A stretch of DNA of 8,876 nt. Source: JBGTKH01 sp041744735. GTDB lineage: Bacteria > Planctomycetota > Planctomycetia > Pirellulales > Pirellulaceae. The DNA is taken from assembly GCA_041744735.1 (NCBI GenBank), contig JBGTKH010000554.1, forward strand, positions 1-8,876, read 5' to 3'. This document shows positions 1 through 6,637 of this stretch, piece after piece; position 1 is the stretch's first letter, and every line of letters starts with the position of its first letter. The notes under the pieces were generated by a model. That model saw only the letters and a list, made by a program, of their open reading frames with translations, was not told the origin of the DNA and made no database searches. The translations under genes and the position numbers were made by a program.

Positions 1-366
1 CACCGCAGATTTAGATCGTGAAGTACCCACTGAAAACCCGGAAGGCCCTTCAAAATGAACGTGCGGCACGTTCGGTTGATGTGCTCCACGAAGCGAATTT
101 GTATCGATTCGGAATCGCCGCAAACCATCGCTACTTACGAACACACCGCTTCCCGGACGACCGATTTCTCTGTATCCAGGGCCCAACCACTTCAAACCAG
201 CGTCCAGGGCATCGTTTTGGGTTAAACGATGCACGCTGGTGATGTCGCCAACGGCATCGGCTGATTCGTTGAGAACATCCTCGATGACGCAACTGTTGTG
301 AACAAGCGTGCCGAGTGAGCCAACTCGGTACACATGCTCCGTTGTCTCGATATTGTAGAGGAAGGC
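1..366 (-). pseudogene. C-terminal remnant of a Hint-type polymorphic toxin (5' truncated, runs off left edge)
   Basis: Reading the minus strand from 366 down, an open frame without an ATG gives about 122 codons to the window edge. It starts with FLYNIE, then HVYRVGSLGTLVHNSC, which is the typical end of the Hint (hedgehog/intein-like) domain that precedes toxin tips in Rhs and related polymorphic toxins. In that family the VHN-(S/C) junction is the self-cleavage point that frees the toxin. After it comes a tail with GPGYREIGRPGSGVF, a DGLRRFRID segment and a His-rich PHVHFE motif, similar to C-terminal tails of Rhs-like proteins; I cannot assign an activity. An in-frame TGA (367-369) and a repeat-like element lie directly upstream. 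The front of the Hint domain and the whole secretion/repeat part are absent, so the piece is probably not expressed. The 3' end is outside the window. The Hint call is firm, the toxin activity is inference. Confidence 0.72.
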
Positions 367-414
367 TCAACGCCTTCGGCTTGTTCGCGGAGCGGGTTGC
401 GGCGTCCAACCTAC
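361..414 (-). repeat. Putative planctomycete interspersed repeat at a gene-fusion junction
   Basis: On the minus strand this element begins GTAGGTTGGACGCCGCAACC and ends with GCCGAAGGCGTTGAGCCTTC. It sits exactly where sigma-factor similarity stops and Hint-domain similarity starts. Only one copy is in the window, so its repeat nature is not shown here; I infer it from resemblance to short interspersed elements of planctomycete genomes and from the GTAGG start followed by GGA, shared with the palindromic elements at 1399-1480 and 4988-5060. It contains short hairpins (GCC-TTC-GGC on the plus strand, CGC-GGA-GCG). It supplies the stop codon in front of the toxin remnant. Confidence 0.45.
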
Positions 415-817
415 GATTGTATTGAAAGGTGGGCAGTTGTTGAAACAGGGCCAGCCACTCGTCTGGCTCGCAGTCATCCAAGTCCGATTGCGGCACGCCG
501 CAGGCCAGCGCAAAGTTACGGATGACTTGCGTGTAGAGGCGGTAAAACTGTTCCCAAGTCTGCCGCAATACAAACGACGTGACGAGTCCACGGAATTGAG
601 CGTCCAGAAACGCCTTGGTCCGTGGGATGATATCGGAATCGCGCACTTCAGCATCCTGACGAAGCGGATCTTCCTCTGGCGTTTCCGGCTTCGCACAATG
701 TTCCATCATGCGACACCCCACGTGAAAGAAACCCCAACGCAAGCCAGGCAAGACGCCCAGCCGCGTTGCCATCAGCCCGCTGGCATTGGCTAAAAGGAAC
801 CACACCGGTGTGGCCAT
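415..817 (-). pseudogene. Truncated ECF-type RNA polymerase sigma factor remnant
   Basis: From an ATG at 817, roughly residues 65-134 look like region 2 of planctomycete ECF sigma factors: WEQFYRLYTQVIRNFALACG, then GVPQSDLDDCEPDEWLALF and QLPTFQYNR. In intact relatives this is followed by an Arg/Gly-rich turn, FRGWL, and later the region 4 helix-turn-helix. Here the similarity ends at the repeat-like element at 414. The same frame remains open down to 131, but that stretch is an out-of-frame reading of the repeat and the toxin remnant. Region 4, which binds the -35 box, is therefore missing and the product cannot be a working sigma factor. The first 60 or so residues (a hydrophobic start, then an acidic Pro-rich stretch) are not recognised and may be unrelated sequence; a start at the MMEH methionines is equally possible. 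It lies 115 bp beyond ybeY on the same strand. Confidence 0.55.
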
Positions 818-932
818 CCGGATTGTACCCGGCGGCGAACGGCGCCGTCAAACAAGAAGACGGTGTTGCGGTTATGGTTCCAAACCAAAGTCGAACTGCC
901 GGTAGACGTCCTCGTCATCCGCTGTCGCTGTC

Positions 933-1364
933 TTAGCGCGGCTGCAGTCCATAACGGGCCAAGTATCGCCGTTCCTGTTGCCGCATTTCGGCCCGCTGTT
1001 GGTCCGTGCTGTCGTCGTAACCAACCAAATGCAAGACGGCGTGGATGACGTAGAGGAGCAATTCGTCGCTCGTGCGCCAATGGTAACGCGCCGCGCTCTC
1101 GGCGGCTGTGTCGGCACTGACGATGACTTCACCTTCCAGGTAATCGCCGTCTCGCTCGAGCAGAAAACTGAGCGTATCCGTCGGATAATCGTGTTGCAGA
1201 TAGCGGCGATTCAACTCGTGGATGGTTGGATCGTCGACCACCGCGATGCTGACGGCGGCCGATTGAACGCCGGCCTGCTCTAGGATGGCCCGCGCTGCCG
1301 ACTCCAGCGCTGCCTCGTCGACCGGATGAGAAGTCTGCTCGTTGGCGATGGCGATTTCGATCAC
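933..1364 (-). CDS. ybeY: Endoribonuclease YbeY (16S rRNA maturation / ribosome quality control)
   Basis: YbeY is a metal-dependent endoribonuclease of the UPF0054 family, needed for 16S rRNA 3'-end processing and ribosome quality control in the cytoplasm. From the GTG at 1364 the protein has 143 residues, close to the usual 150. Family signs are VSIAVVDDPTIHELNRRYL (residues 38-56), TDTLSF (62-67), GEVIVSA (78-84) and the metal-binding block H108-AVL-H112-LVGYD-D118. The third ligand is normally His (GYDH); here position 118 is Asp, which can also bind metal. I chose GTG 1364 because it matches the usual N-terminus (VIEIAIAN); an in-frame TTG at 1415 would begin inside a palindromic repeat. 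No clear Shine-Dalgarno is visible. It is the last intact gene of the phoH-pgpH-ybeY operon, 136 bp after pgpH. Confidence 0.9.
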   Translation of the reverse strand: MIEIAIANEQTSHPVDEAALESAARAILEQAGVQSAAVSIAVVDDPTIHELNRRYLQHDYPTDTLSFLLERDGDYLEGEVIVSADTAAESAARYHWRTSDELLLYVIHAVLHLVGYDDSTDQQRAEMRQQERRYLARYGLQPR

Positions 1365-1398
1365 AGTGCAAATGAATTCGGTGAGTTCAAATCTTAGT

Positions 1399-1480
1399 GT
1401 AGGACGGATTGCCAATCCGTCCCGAAATGGTGGACCAATTGCCGTCCCGAAACGGCGGACGGATTGGCAATCCGTCCTAC
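1399..1480. repeat. Long palindromic element with two self-complementary arms
   Basis: Positions 1399-1422 and 1457-1480 form a perfect 24-bp inverted repeat, with GTAGG at the outer end. Each arm is also an inverted repeat on its own: GGACGGATTG pairs with CAATCCGTCC around one central base. The 34-bp interior contains a second motif twice in direct orientation, CCGTCCCGAAATGG (1416-1429) and CCGTCCCGAAACGG (1443-1456). The element lies between pgpH and ybeY, so the operon transcript would contain strong alternative hairpins just before ybeY. No transposase is nearby, so it resembles a REP/MITE-like interspersed element; I recall the same core from planctomycete genomes. It could attenuate or process the transcript, which is inference. 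Confidence 0.9.
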
Positions 1481-1500
1481 TGGAACATCGTTGCCAAATG

Positions 1501-3858
1501 CTACGCCGTCTGCTGTCCGGGGTATTTCACGCGGCCGTGATAGACGGCGGTCAGCGACTTGATCAGCGACAGTTCGATTATGTGCAATTCCCGCAGCGTC
1601 AATCCGCACTCGTCGTATTGATCGTCCAACAGCCGGTTCATGGCCAGTTGGTGCACGAGGTTTTCGATGCGCGACGGCGTGGGATCGACCAACGTCCGGC
1701 TGGCACTTTCCACGGCGTCGGCCAGCATCATCACGCCGGCTTCTTTGGTTTGTGGTTTGGGACCGGGGTAACGGAAACTGGATTCGTTCAATTCGCTACC
1801 GTCCGGGTCCTCTTCACTCTTCTTGGTCGCTTGCCGGTAAAAGTACTCGACCAGCGTCGTGCCGTGGTGCTGTTCGATGAAATCGATAATCGATTGCGGC
1901 AGACCGTGCTGGCGGGCCAAGTCGGCGCCGTCTTTCACGTGCGCGATGATGACCAGAGTGCTCATCGCCGGCATCAGCGACTCATGTCGGTTGCCGTCCT
2001 GACCCTGATTCTCGATGAAGTAGCCCGGTTTGAGCATTTTGCCAATGTCGTGAAAATACGCGCCGACGCGGCAGAGCAGACCGTTGGCGCCGATCGCTTC
2101 CGCGGCGGCTTCAGAAATCGAAGCCACGTTGATCGAGTGGTTGTACGTGCCGGGAGCGCGGCGCACCAATTCCTGCAATAGCGGGTGAGCCGCGTCGCCC
2201 AGTTCCAGCAAGCTGATGTCCGTCTGCACGTCGAACAGCCGCTCGATGAAGGGCAGCAGTCCGGTCATCAACAAACCGGCGATCACCGCGCAGAAGGCGT
2301 ACCAACCCGCGTCTTTCAACAGCGCGATGCTATATGCCGCCCAGACGTAACTGTCCGCGTCGCCCGCCGGTACTGTCGCCGAAACCGTCGCTGCACCGAA
2401 GGCTTGCGTGGCCAGCGTCCCTACGCCTAGCGTTGTAAACAGTGCGACGACGGCCGCCCAAAGTCCGACGTAAATCAACTTGGTCCGGCTGCGGATGCGA
2501 TCGAGTAATTGAATCGCCGCGGCCGCGGACGCGACCAGAATCACGAAGGCCGCCAGCCCATGCCCCATCGACAGAACCACCACCAGCGCAACCGCGGAAG
2601 TCAAGAGCAACGCCAACTCACGCTCGTACGCCATCGCCACGGTCATGCCAAACAGAATCAGCGGGATCAGTTCCGCGCGTGACTGATCGACGGCGGCGAT
2701 CGTGCACAAGGTCACGGTGACGACCACCAATCCCAGCATCGTGATGAACCGGCGCAGGTCGGTCAGCAACCGCCGCTCGCGATAGTAAATGACGAACCCG
2801 CACAGAATGTACAGCGCGACATACATGCCGAAATCGGCCAAGGTGTGACCGATCATTTGCCCAAAGCCCATGCCGGACATCAGCGCCTGATGCTCGCGCC
2901 ACAGTAAGTCTTCCAGATCATTGCGCGTGAGCGGCCGGCCGCCGTCGACGATCCGCATGCCTTCTTCAAACGTCGTCATGACGGGCGAGACGGCGGCTTC
3001 GGCTTTGTCGGCGGCGATGCGAGTTGCGTTGCTATCCTTCTTAAGCGTCGTAGGCAGCTTCGGCGCAAGCCACGCAAAAACGTGCTTGGCAACTTCACTT
3101 GCATCGGGCTCGGACATCGACGACGCAGAGAACCCCTCGGTTAACTTCTGCTGCAACTTCATCGTCGCCTTGGGAATGAAAACGCTTTCGACTTCGACCA
3201 GCCGTGTGGCCGACGGGTCATCGATTGGATGCACGAAGATTTCGATTTGGCTGCCCTCGTGGTCGTCGGGCAACTTCGGCATCAGACCGTGCTGACGAAA
3301 CTCGGCCAACGCCTGATCGACGGCACGTTCAAAGCGTTCCAGCTTTGGGTCGTCGGTCAGAACCTGCCGAAAGTGGTTGAAGGATGTTGCGTTTTCTGTC
3401 TCCGACAATTTGACATCTTGCCCCGGTCCGACGATGAACTCGTCCCAAACCGACTTGTCAACTTTCTCGTACGATTCGGCGCCCAGGATTTGAATGATGC
3501 GATTCTTCAGCGCCTGCTGCAGCTCGACCAGCGGCCGCGGATCGTTGATGTAGATGCAGCGAATTCTGCGGCGGGCTTCGTCTTTGGCGAGTTGAGTTTT
3601 CGCCTTGTCATCGATGCTGAAGGTGACTCGCGAAACGATGTCGCGCGGCGGCACTTGGCCGCTGCGAAAGGGGAATGGCGGAGTCCACGCGCCGGTGACG
3701 GCCCACATGATGACCGCGGCCAACGCACACAATCCGAGCCGCAACAGCACTTCGCCGCGCCGCAGGTAGCCCAACATCCGCGCCAGTTGGCCGGGCGGCA
3801 GCGCCAGCGCGGCCACACGTTCTGCGCGGGTGCGTTTAGGACTGCTGGCGGTCGTCAT
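1501..3858 (-). CDS. pgpH: 7TM-HD domain phosphodiesterase, PgpH/YqfF type (cyclic-di-AMP hydrolase family)
   Basis: The family hydrolyses the second messenger cyclic-di-AMP at the inner face of the cytoplasmic membrane. With the ATG at 3858 the protein has 785 residues. In order: a cytoplasmic N-terminus with one membrane helix (about 38-56), a large outside domain of the 7TMR-HDED type (about 60-335), a cluster of hydrophobic helices (about 341-359, 371-390, 396-482 and 517-535), and a C-terminal HD domain. The HD metal and active-site residues are H574 (TYNHS), H603-D604 (YFHDIGK), H664-H665 (EQHHG) and D714 (LADAVES). ATG 3858 follows the phoH stop by 19 bases and has an AAGGGA box 12 bases upstream; in-frame starts at 3912 (ATG, AAGAG upstream) and 3918 (TTG) would overlap phoH and cannot be excluded. 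The family is certain; cyclic-di-AMP as substrate is inferred from Listeria PgpH. Confidence 0.92.
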   Translation of the reverse strand: MTTASSPKRTRAERVAALALPPGQLARMLGYLRRGEVLLRLGLCALAAVIMWAVTGAWTPPFPFRSGQVPPRDIVSRVTFSIDDKAKTQLAKDEARRRIRCIYINDPRPLVELQQALKNRIIQILGAESYEKVDKSVWDEFIVGPGQDVKLSETENATSFNHFRQVLTDDPKLERFERAVDQALAEFRQHGLMPKLPDDHEGSQIEIFVHPIDDPSATRLVEVESVFIPKATMKLQQKLTEGFSASSMSEPDASEVAKHVFAWLAPKLPTTLKKDSNATRIAADKAEAAVSPVMTTFEEGMRIVDGGRPLTRNDLEDLLWREHQALMSGMGFGQMIGHTLADFGMYVALYILCGFVIYYRERRLLTDLRRFITMLGLVVVTVTLCTIAAVDQSRAELIPLILFGMTVAMAYERELALLLTSAVALVVVLSMGHGLAAFVILVASAAAAIQLLDRIRSRTKLIYVGLWAAVVALFTTLGVGTLATQAFGAATVSATVPAGDADSYVWAAYSIALLKDAGWYAFCAVIAGLLMTGLLPFIERLFDVQTDISLLELGDAAHPLLQELVRRAPGTYNHSINVASISEAAAEAIGANGLLCRVGAYFHDIGKMLKPGYFIENQGQDGNRHESLMPAMSTLVIIAHVKDGADLARQHGLPQSIIDFIEQHHGTTLVEYFYRQATKKSEEDPDGSELNESSFRYPGPKPQTKEAGVMMLADAVESASRTLVDPTPSRIENLVHQLAMNRLLDDQYDECGLTLRELHIIELSLIKSLTAVYHGRVKYPGQQTA

Positions 3859-3877
3859 GGTTGCTCGCGGTCCCTTG

Positions 3878-4822
3878 TTATCGGCGTTTTTTCGGTCCGT
3901 CGTCGTAGGCATTGACAATCTCTTGCACCAGCCGGTGTCGCACGATATCGGCTTTGGTCAATTGTACCGTGCTGATGCCCTCGATTTGCCTCAACCGCGT
4001 CAGCGCGTCGGTCAGGCCGCTGCGCGTGTGCTGCGGCAAATCAACTTGCGTGACGTCGCCCGAGGCCACGATTTTTGACCCCGTGCCCATCCGCGTCAGA
4101 AACATTTTCATCTGTGAGACAGTGGTGTTCTGGGCCTCGTCGAGAATAATAAACGCATCGTTCAACGTGCGGCCGCGCATGTAAGCCAGCGGGATGACCT
4201 CGATAATATCCTGCTCCATGTAACGCTTGATTTGATCGTAGTCGATCATTTCGTGCAGAGCATCCAACAGCGGCCGCAAGTAGGGATTGATCTTGGCTTG
4301 CAAATCGCCGGGCAGGAACCCCAGACTTTCGCCAGCCTCGACCGCCGGGCGAACCAGCACGATCTTGCGAATCGTTTGACGCTTCAGTGCCTCGACCGCC
4401 AAAGCCACGGCCAGATACGTTTTTCCAGTGCCGGCCGGGCCGATGGCGAACACCACGTCGTGTTGACGAATGGCCTGCACGTAACGGGCTTGACCGCTGG
4501 TGCGGGGCCGAATCTGCTTCGCGGCGTGGACGATATCGATCGGTTCGCCCGACATCGATTCGTCGCCCGTGACGCGAGCCAGCACTTCCGACACATCGTC
4601 CGGCGCCACAACGCCTCGCCGCTGGACAATTGCCTTTAGCTGCTCCAGCGCTTCGGTGGCCTGCGCGACCGCCCCTTCCTCGCCCGCCACGCGGATTTCG
4701 CCGTCGCGGTGAGTAATGTCCACACTGAGAGTATCGCGGATTCTTCGCAGATGCTGATCGCGAGTGCCAAACAGCGGCAGCGCCAACCGCGGCTCAACCA
4801 ACGAAATTTTTGCTTCGATCAT
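3878..4822 (-). CDS. phoH: PhoH family ATPase (RNA-associated P-loop protein)
   Basis: This 314-residue cytoplasmic protein has the length and layout of bacterial PhoH/PhoL proteins: a KH-like N-terminal part (about 1-70), a linker, and a PhoH ATPase domain (about 105-310). Walker A is GPAGTGKT (128-135), followed by VLVRPAVEAGESLGFLPGDL (155-174), the PhoH hallmark. Walker B is IILDEAQN (225-232), and the conserved GDVTQVDLP lies at 255-263. PhoH proteins are ATP-dependent and linked to RNA metabolism; a link with YbeY is supported by recurrent gene neighbourhood across bacteria, as here. The start is the ATG at 4822; an overlapping ATG at 4826 is out of frame. No strong Shine-Dalgarno is visible, and a small inverted repeat (4832-4852) lies in the leader. 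It is the first gene of the operon; pgpH follows closely. Confidence 0.95.
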   Translation of the reverse strand: MIEAKISLVEPRLALPLFGTRDQHLRRIRDTLSVDITHRDGEIRVAGEEGAVAQATEALEQLKAIVQRRGVVAPDDVSEVLARVTGDESMSGEPIDIVHAAKQIRPRTSGQARYVQAIRQHDVVFAIGPAGTGKTYLAVALAVEALKRQTIRKIVLVRPAVEAGESLGFLPGDLQAKINPYLRPLLDALHEMIDYDQIKRYMEQDIIEVIPLAYMRGRTLNDAFIILDEAQNTTVSQMKMFLTRMGTGSKIVASGDVTQVDLPQHTRSGLTDALTRLRQIEGISTVQLTKADIVRHRLVQEIVNAYDDGPKKRR

Positions 4823-4882
4823 CCATTAAACGACGGCACTTTCGCCGCCGTCCCAGACCGGCCTGAGCGTCTCCAAAGATCA

Positions 4883-4888
4883 ACTATA
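4883..4888 (-). promoter_or_regulatory. Possible -10 box for the phoH operon
   Basis: The minus strand reads TATAGT here, about 60 bases before the phoH start codon, a sensible distance for a promoter of the phoH-pgpH-ybeY operon. No good -35 hexamer stands at 16-18 bases spacing, so the call is weak. Confidence 0.2.
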
Positions 4889-4987
4889 CCTAATCCCCAG
4901 CGGCAAAGCACACCCGGCGTCGGCGAAAAAGTTGTAACCTGTTCCGAAACGGTGCTTTAGCGACTTAGTGGTTCGACGTGCAATGTT

Positions 4988-5060
4988 GCAGGATGGACGC
5001 CCACGTCCGTGCATTCTGCGAAAGCACAACCATCAGGACGGACGTGGGCGTCCCTCCTAC
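4988..5060. repeat. Inverted-repeat element with GGACGCCCACGTCC core
   Basis: The left arm (4988-5010) and the reverse complement of the right arm (5038-5060) agree at all but two of 23 positions and share the block GGACGCCCACGTCCGT. Each arm can form its own hairpin, GGACG-CCCA-CGTCC. The loop region between the arms is 27 bases. The outer end of the right arm reads GTAGG on the minus strand, like the elements at 1399-1480 and 361-414. No transposase and no coding sequence are associated with it. Confidence 0.85.
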
Positions 5061-5112
5061 GTCGTCGAGTTAGCCATGCGCGGCGAATTCTAGGGCTCGG
5101 TCAAAGTTAAAA

Positions 5113-5179
5113 GTGGAGTAAGCATCCTGCTTGCCAACTCGATTTACACCACTGATCGCAAGCTGGAAGCTTACGCCAC
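5113..5179. repeat. Inverted-repeat element with GTAAGC...GCTTGC hairpin arms
   Basis: The left arm (5113-5134) and the reverse complement of the right arm (5158-5179) agree at 19 of 22 positions. Read in the same direction, each arm folds on its own: GTAAGCA-TCC-TGCTTGC on the left and GTAAGCT-TCC-AGCTTGC on the right. Two of the three differences between the arms are a paired change (A/T to T/A) that keeps the stem. The element lies 26 bases beyond the stop codon of the aldehyde dehydrogenase gene and may act as its 3' hairpin. Confidence 0.82.
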
Positions 5180-5205
5180 ATTACCGGCCGGCCCCATAAT
5201 TAACT

Positions 5206-6624
5206 TTACGACGCCCCGTGAATCACGATGGTCTTCAGTTCGGTCATCTCTTCGATCGCGTACTTGGGACCCTCTTTGCCCATGCCGCTGTCTTTCAGGC
5301 CGCCGTAGGGCATCAGGTCGGCGCGCCACATGGGGCCCCAGTTGATGTGAATGTTGCCGCTGTGCACTTGCCGGGCGAATTGAATGGCTCGATCGATATC
5401 TTGCGTAAACACGCCGGCGCTGAGGCCATAGCGAGTGTCGTTGGCCAGTGTGATGGCATGCTCGATATCGGTGGCGCGAGTGACGCCGACCGCCGGACCG
5501 AACACCTCGTCCCGGCTGATCCGCATGTCGGGCAGCACATCGGCCAGCAGCGTCGGTTGGAGGAGCGACCCTTGTCGCTCACCGCCGCAGACCAATCGAG
5601 CGCCGCTGGACACCGCTTCATCAATCCATTGGCCGACGCGCACGGCGTCCGACTCACGGATCATGGGACCCATCTTCGTTGACTCGTGAAGCTGATCGCC
5701 CGCCGCAATCCCCGCGACCCGCGGCTGAAGCACGTCGATCAAATCGCCGTAAACCTTTTCCACGGCGATCACGCGCTGGGCGGAAATACAAACTTGTCCC
5801 GCGTTGGCATATCCGGTTGCGACCACGGCATCAGCAACTTTCGACAAGTCCGCGTCGTCCATCACAATGACCGGACTGTTCGAGCCCAGTTCCATCGTGA
5901 TTTTTTTCAGTCCGGCGACCTGACAAATATGTTTGCCGACATCGGCACTGCCGGTGAAGCTGATCTTGCGCACGCGCGGGTCGCTGCACAGCGCATCGCC
6001 AATCGTCGAGCCGGAGCCGGTGATACAGGCGATGGCCAACGGCGGCAGGCCCGCTTCGAGCAGAATCTCGACCAGCTTCAACGCCGACAGCGGCGTGTCG
6101 CTGGCGGGCTTGACGACAACCGCATTGCCCGCCGCCAGCGCCGGCCCAACTTTGTGCGCGACCAAATTCAGCGGAAAGTTAAACGGAGTGATCGCTACGA
6201 CCACTCCGCATGGCACTCGCAACGTGAAGCCAAGCTTTCCTGCACCGCCAGGTGCACCGTCCAGCGGCAACACCTCGCCGCTCAGACGTTTCGCCTCTTC
6301 CGACGAGACCTCGATGGTGATCGCCGCGCGGCTCGCCTCGAACGTACCCTCGGCCAGCACCTTGCCCTCTTCCATGCTGATCGTGCGCCCCAATTCCTGC
6401 TGCCGCGCCATCATCAAGTCCGCCGCTTTGCGCAGAATCTTGAACCGATCATACGCCGGCATTTTCCGCATGATTTCCGCCCCCTGCACGGCGCCGGCCA
6501 GTGCCGCGTCGACATCTTCCGCCGAAGCCTGCGGCACCTCGTCCACGATCGTGCCGTCGTAGGGATTGGTCACCTTGATCTTCGCCGAGCGGTCAACCCA
6601 TTGGCCGCCGAGGAACATTTTCAT
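5206..6624 (-). CDS. NAD(P)+-dependent aldehyde dehydrogenase
   Basis: A complete aldehyde dehydrogenase superfamily enzyme of 472 residues, oxidising an aldehyde to the acid with NAD(P)+ in the cytoplasm. Visible active-site elements are TPFNFPLN with N149, VVVKPASDTPL with K172, the cofactor-loop FTGSADVG (223-230), the general base E245 in MELGSNSP, the nucleophile C279 in NAGQVCISAQR, and E373 in DEVFGP. The C-terminal stretch NWGPMWRADLMPYGGLKDSG (428-447) recalls the lactaldehyde / phosphonoacetaldehyde / ALDH21-like branch, but the substrate cannot be fixed from sequence reading alone. The start is the ATG at 6624, preceded by AGGAG with an 8-base spacer; extension to 6705 would add 27 residues without family likeness. 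It stands alone, 383 bp before phoH and divergent from the GTPase gene, so context does not name a pathway. Confidence 0.93.
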   Translation of the reverse strand: MKMFLGGQWVDRSAKIKVTNPYDGTIVDEVPQASAEDVDAALAGAVQGAEIMRKMPAYDRFKILRKAADLMMARQQELGRTISMEEGKVLAEGTFEASRAAITIEVSSEEAKRLSGEVLPLDGAPGGAGKLGFTLRVPCGVVVAITPFNFPLNLVAHKVGPALAAGNAVVVKPASDTPLSALKLVEILLEAGLPPLAIACITGSGSTIGDALCSDPRVRKISFTGSADVGKHICQVAGLKKITMELGSNSPVIVMDDADLSKVADAVVATGYANAGQVCISAQRVIAVEKVYGDLIDVLQPRVAGIAAGDQLHESTKMGPMIRESDAVRVGQWIDEAVSSGARLVCGGERQGSLLQPTLLADVLPDMRISRDEVFGPAVGVTRATDIEHAITLANDTRYGLSAGVFTQDIDRAIQFARQVHSGNIHINWGPMWRADLMPYGGLKDSGMGKEGPKYAIEEMTELKTIVIHGAS

Positions 6625-6632
6625 AGTGTCAA

Positions 6633-6637
6633 CTCCT
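6633..6637 (-). promoter_or_regulatory. Ribosome binding site deciding the aldehyde dehydrogenase start
   Basis: The minus strand reads AGGAG followed by eight bases and the ATG at 6624. This is the clearest Shine-Dalgarno in the window and supports that ATG over the in-frame upstream start at 6705. Confidence 0.75.

Larger units (their letters stand above)
4823..5205. other. Noncoding spacer between phoH and the aldehyde dehydrogenase gene
   Basis: These 383 bases hold no convincing gene on either strand. They contain a small inverted repeat next to the phoH start (GACGGC 4832-4837 / GCCGTC 4847-4852), a possible phoH -10 box, and two long inverted-repeat elements (4988-5060 and 5113-5179). 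Both flanking genes are on the minus strand, so this is the upstream region of phoH and the downstream region of the dehydrogenase gene. No classical GC-hairpin plus T-tract terminator was found; the hairpin elements could take that role. Confidence 0.7.

Noticed and set aside
131..414. Continuation of the sigma-like open frame to position 131 as one 228-residue protein
   Set aside because: Beyond 415 the frame reads the repeat-like element and the toxin remnant out of frame; the Hint motif lies in a different frame, so the fused tail has no family support.
1365..1415. TTG at 1415 as the ybeY start
   Set aside because: It would place the first codons inside the palindromic repeat; the GTG at 1364 fits the family N-terminus.
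1342..2181. Plus-strand 279-codon open frame
   Set aside because: It lies opposite pgpH and ybeY, and its start encodes the translated palindromic repeat (GRIANPS / RTDWQSV), a known kind of false gene call in planctomycete genomes.
3229..3915. Plus-strand 228-codon open frame
   Set aside because: Shadow of the pgpH 5' part on the opposite strand, with no recognisable motif.
5186..5193. GGCCGGCC palindrome just after the dehydrogenase stop codon
   Set aside because: Too short and without a T-tract; chance in GC-rich DNA is the simpler reading, so no terminator is called.
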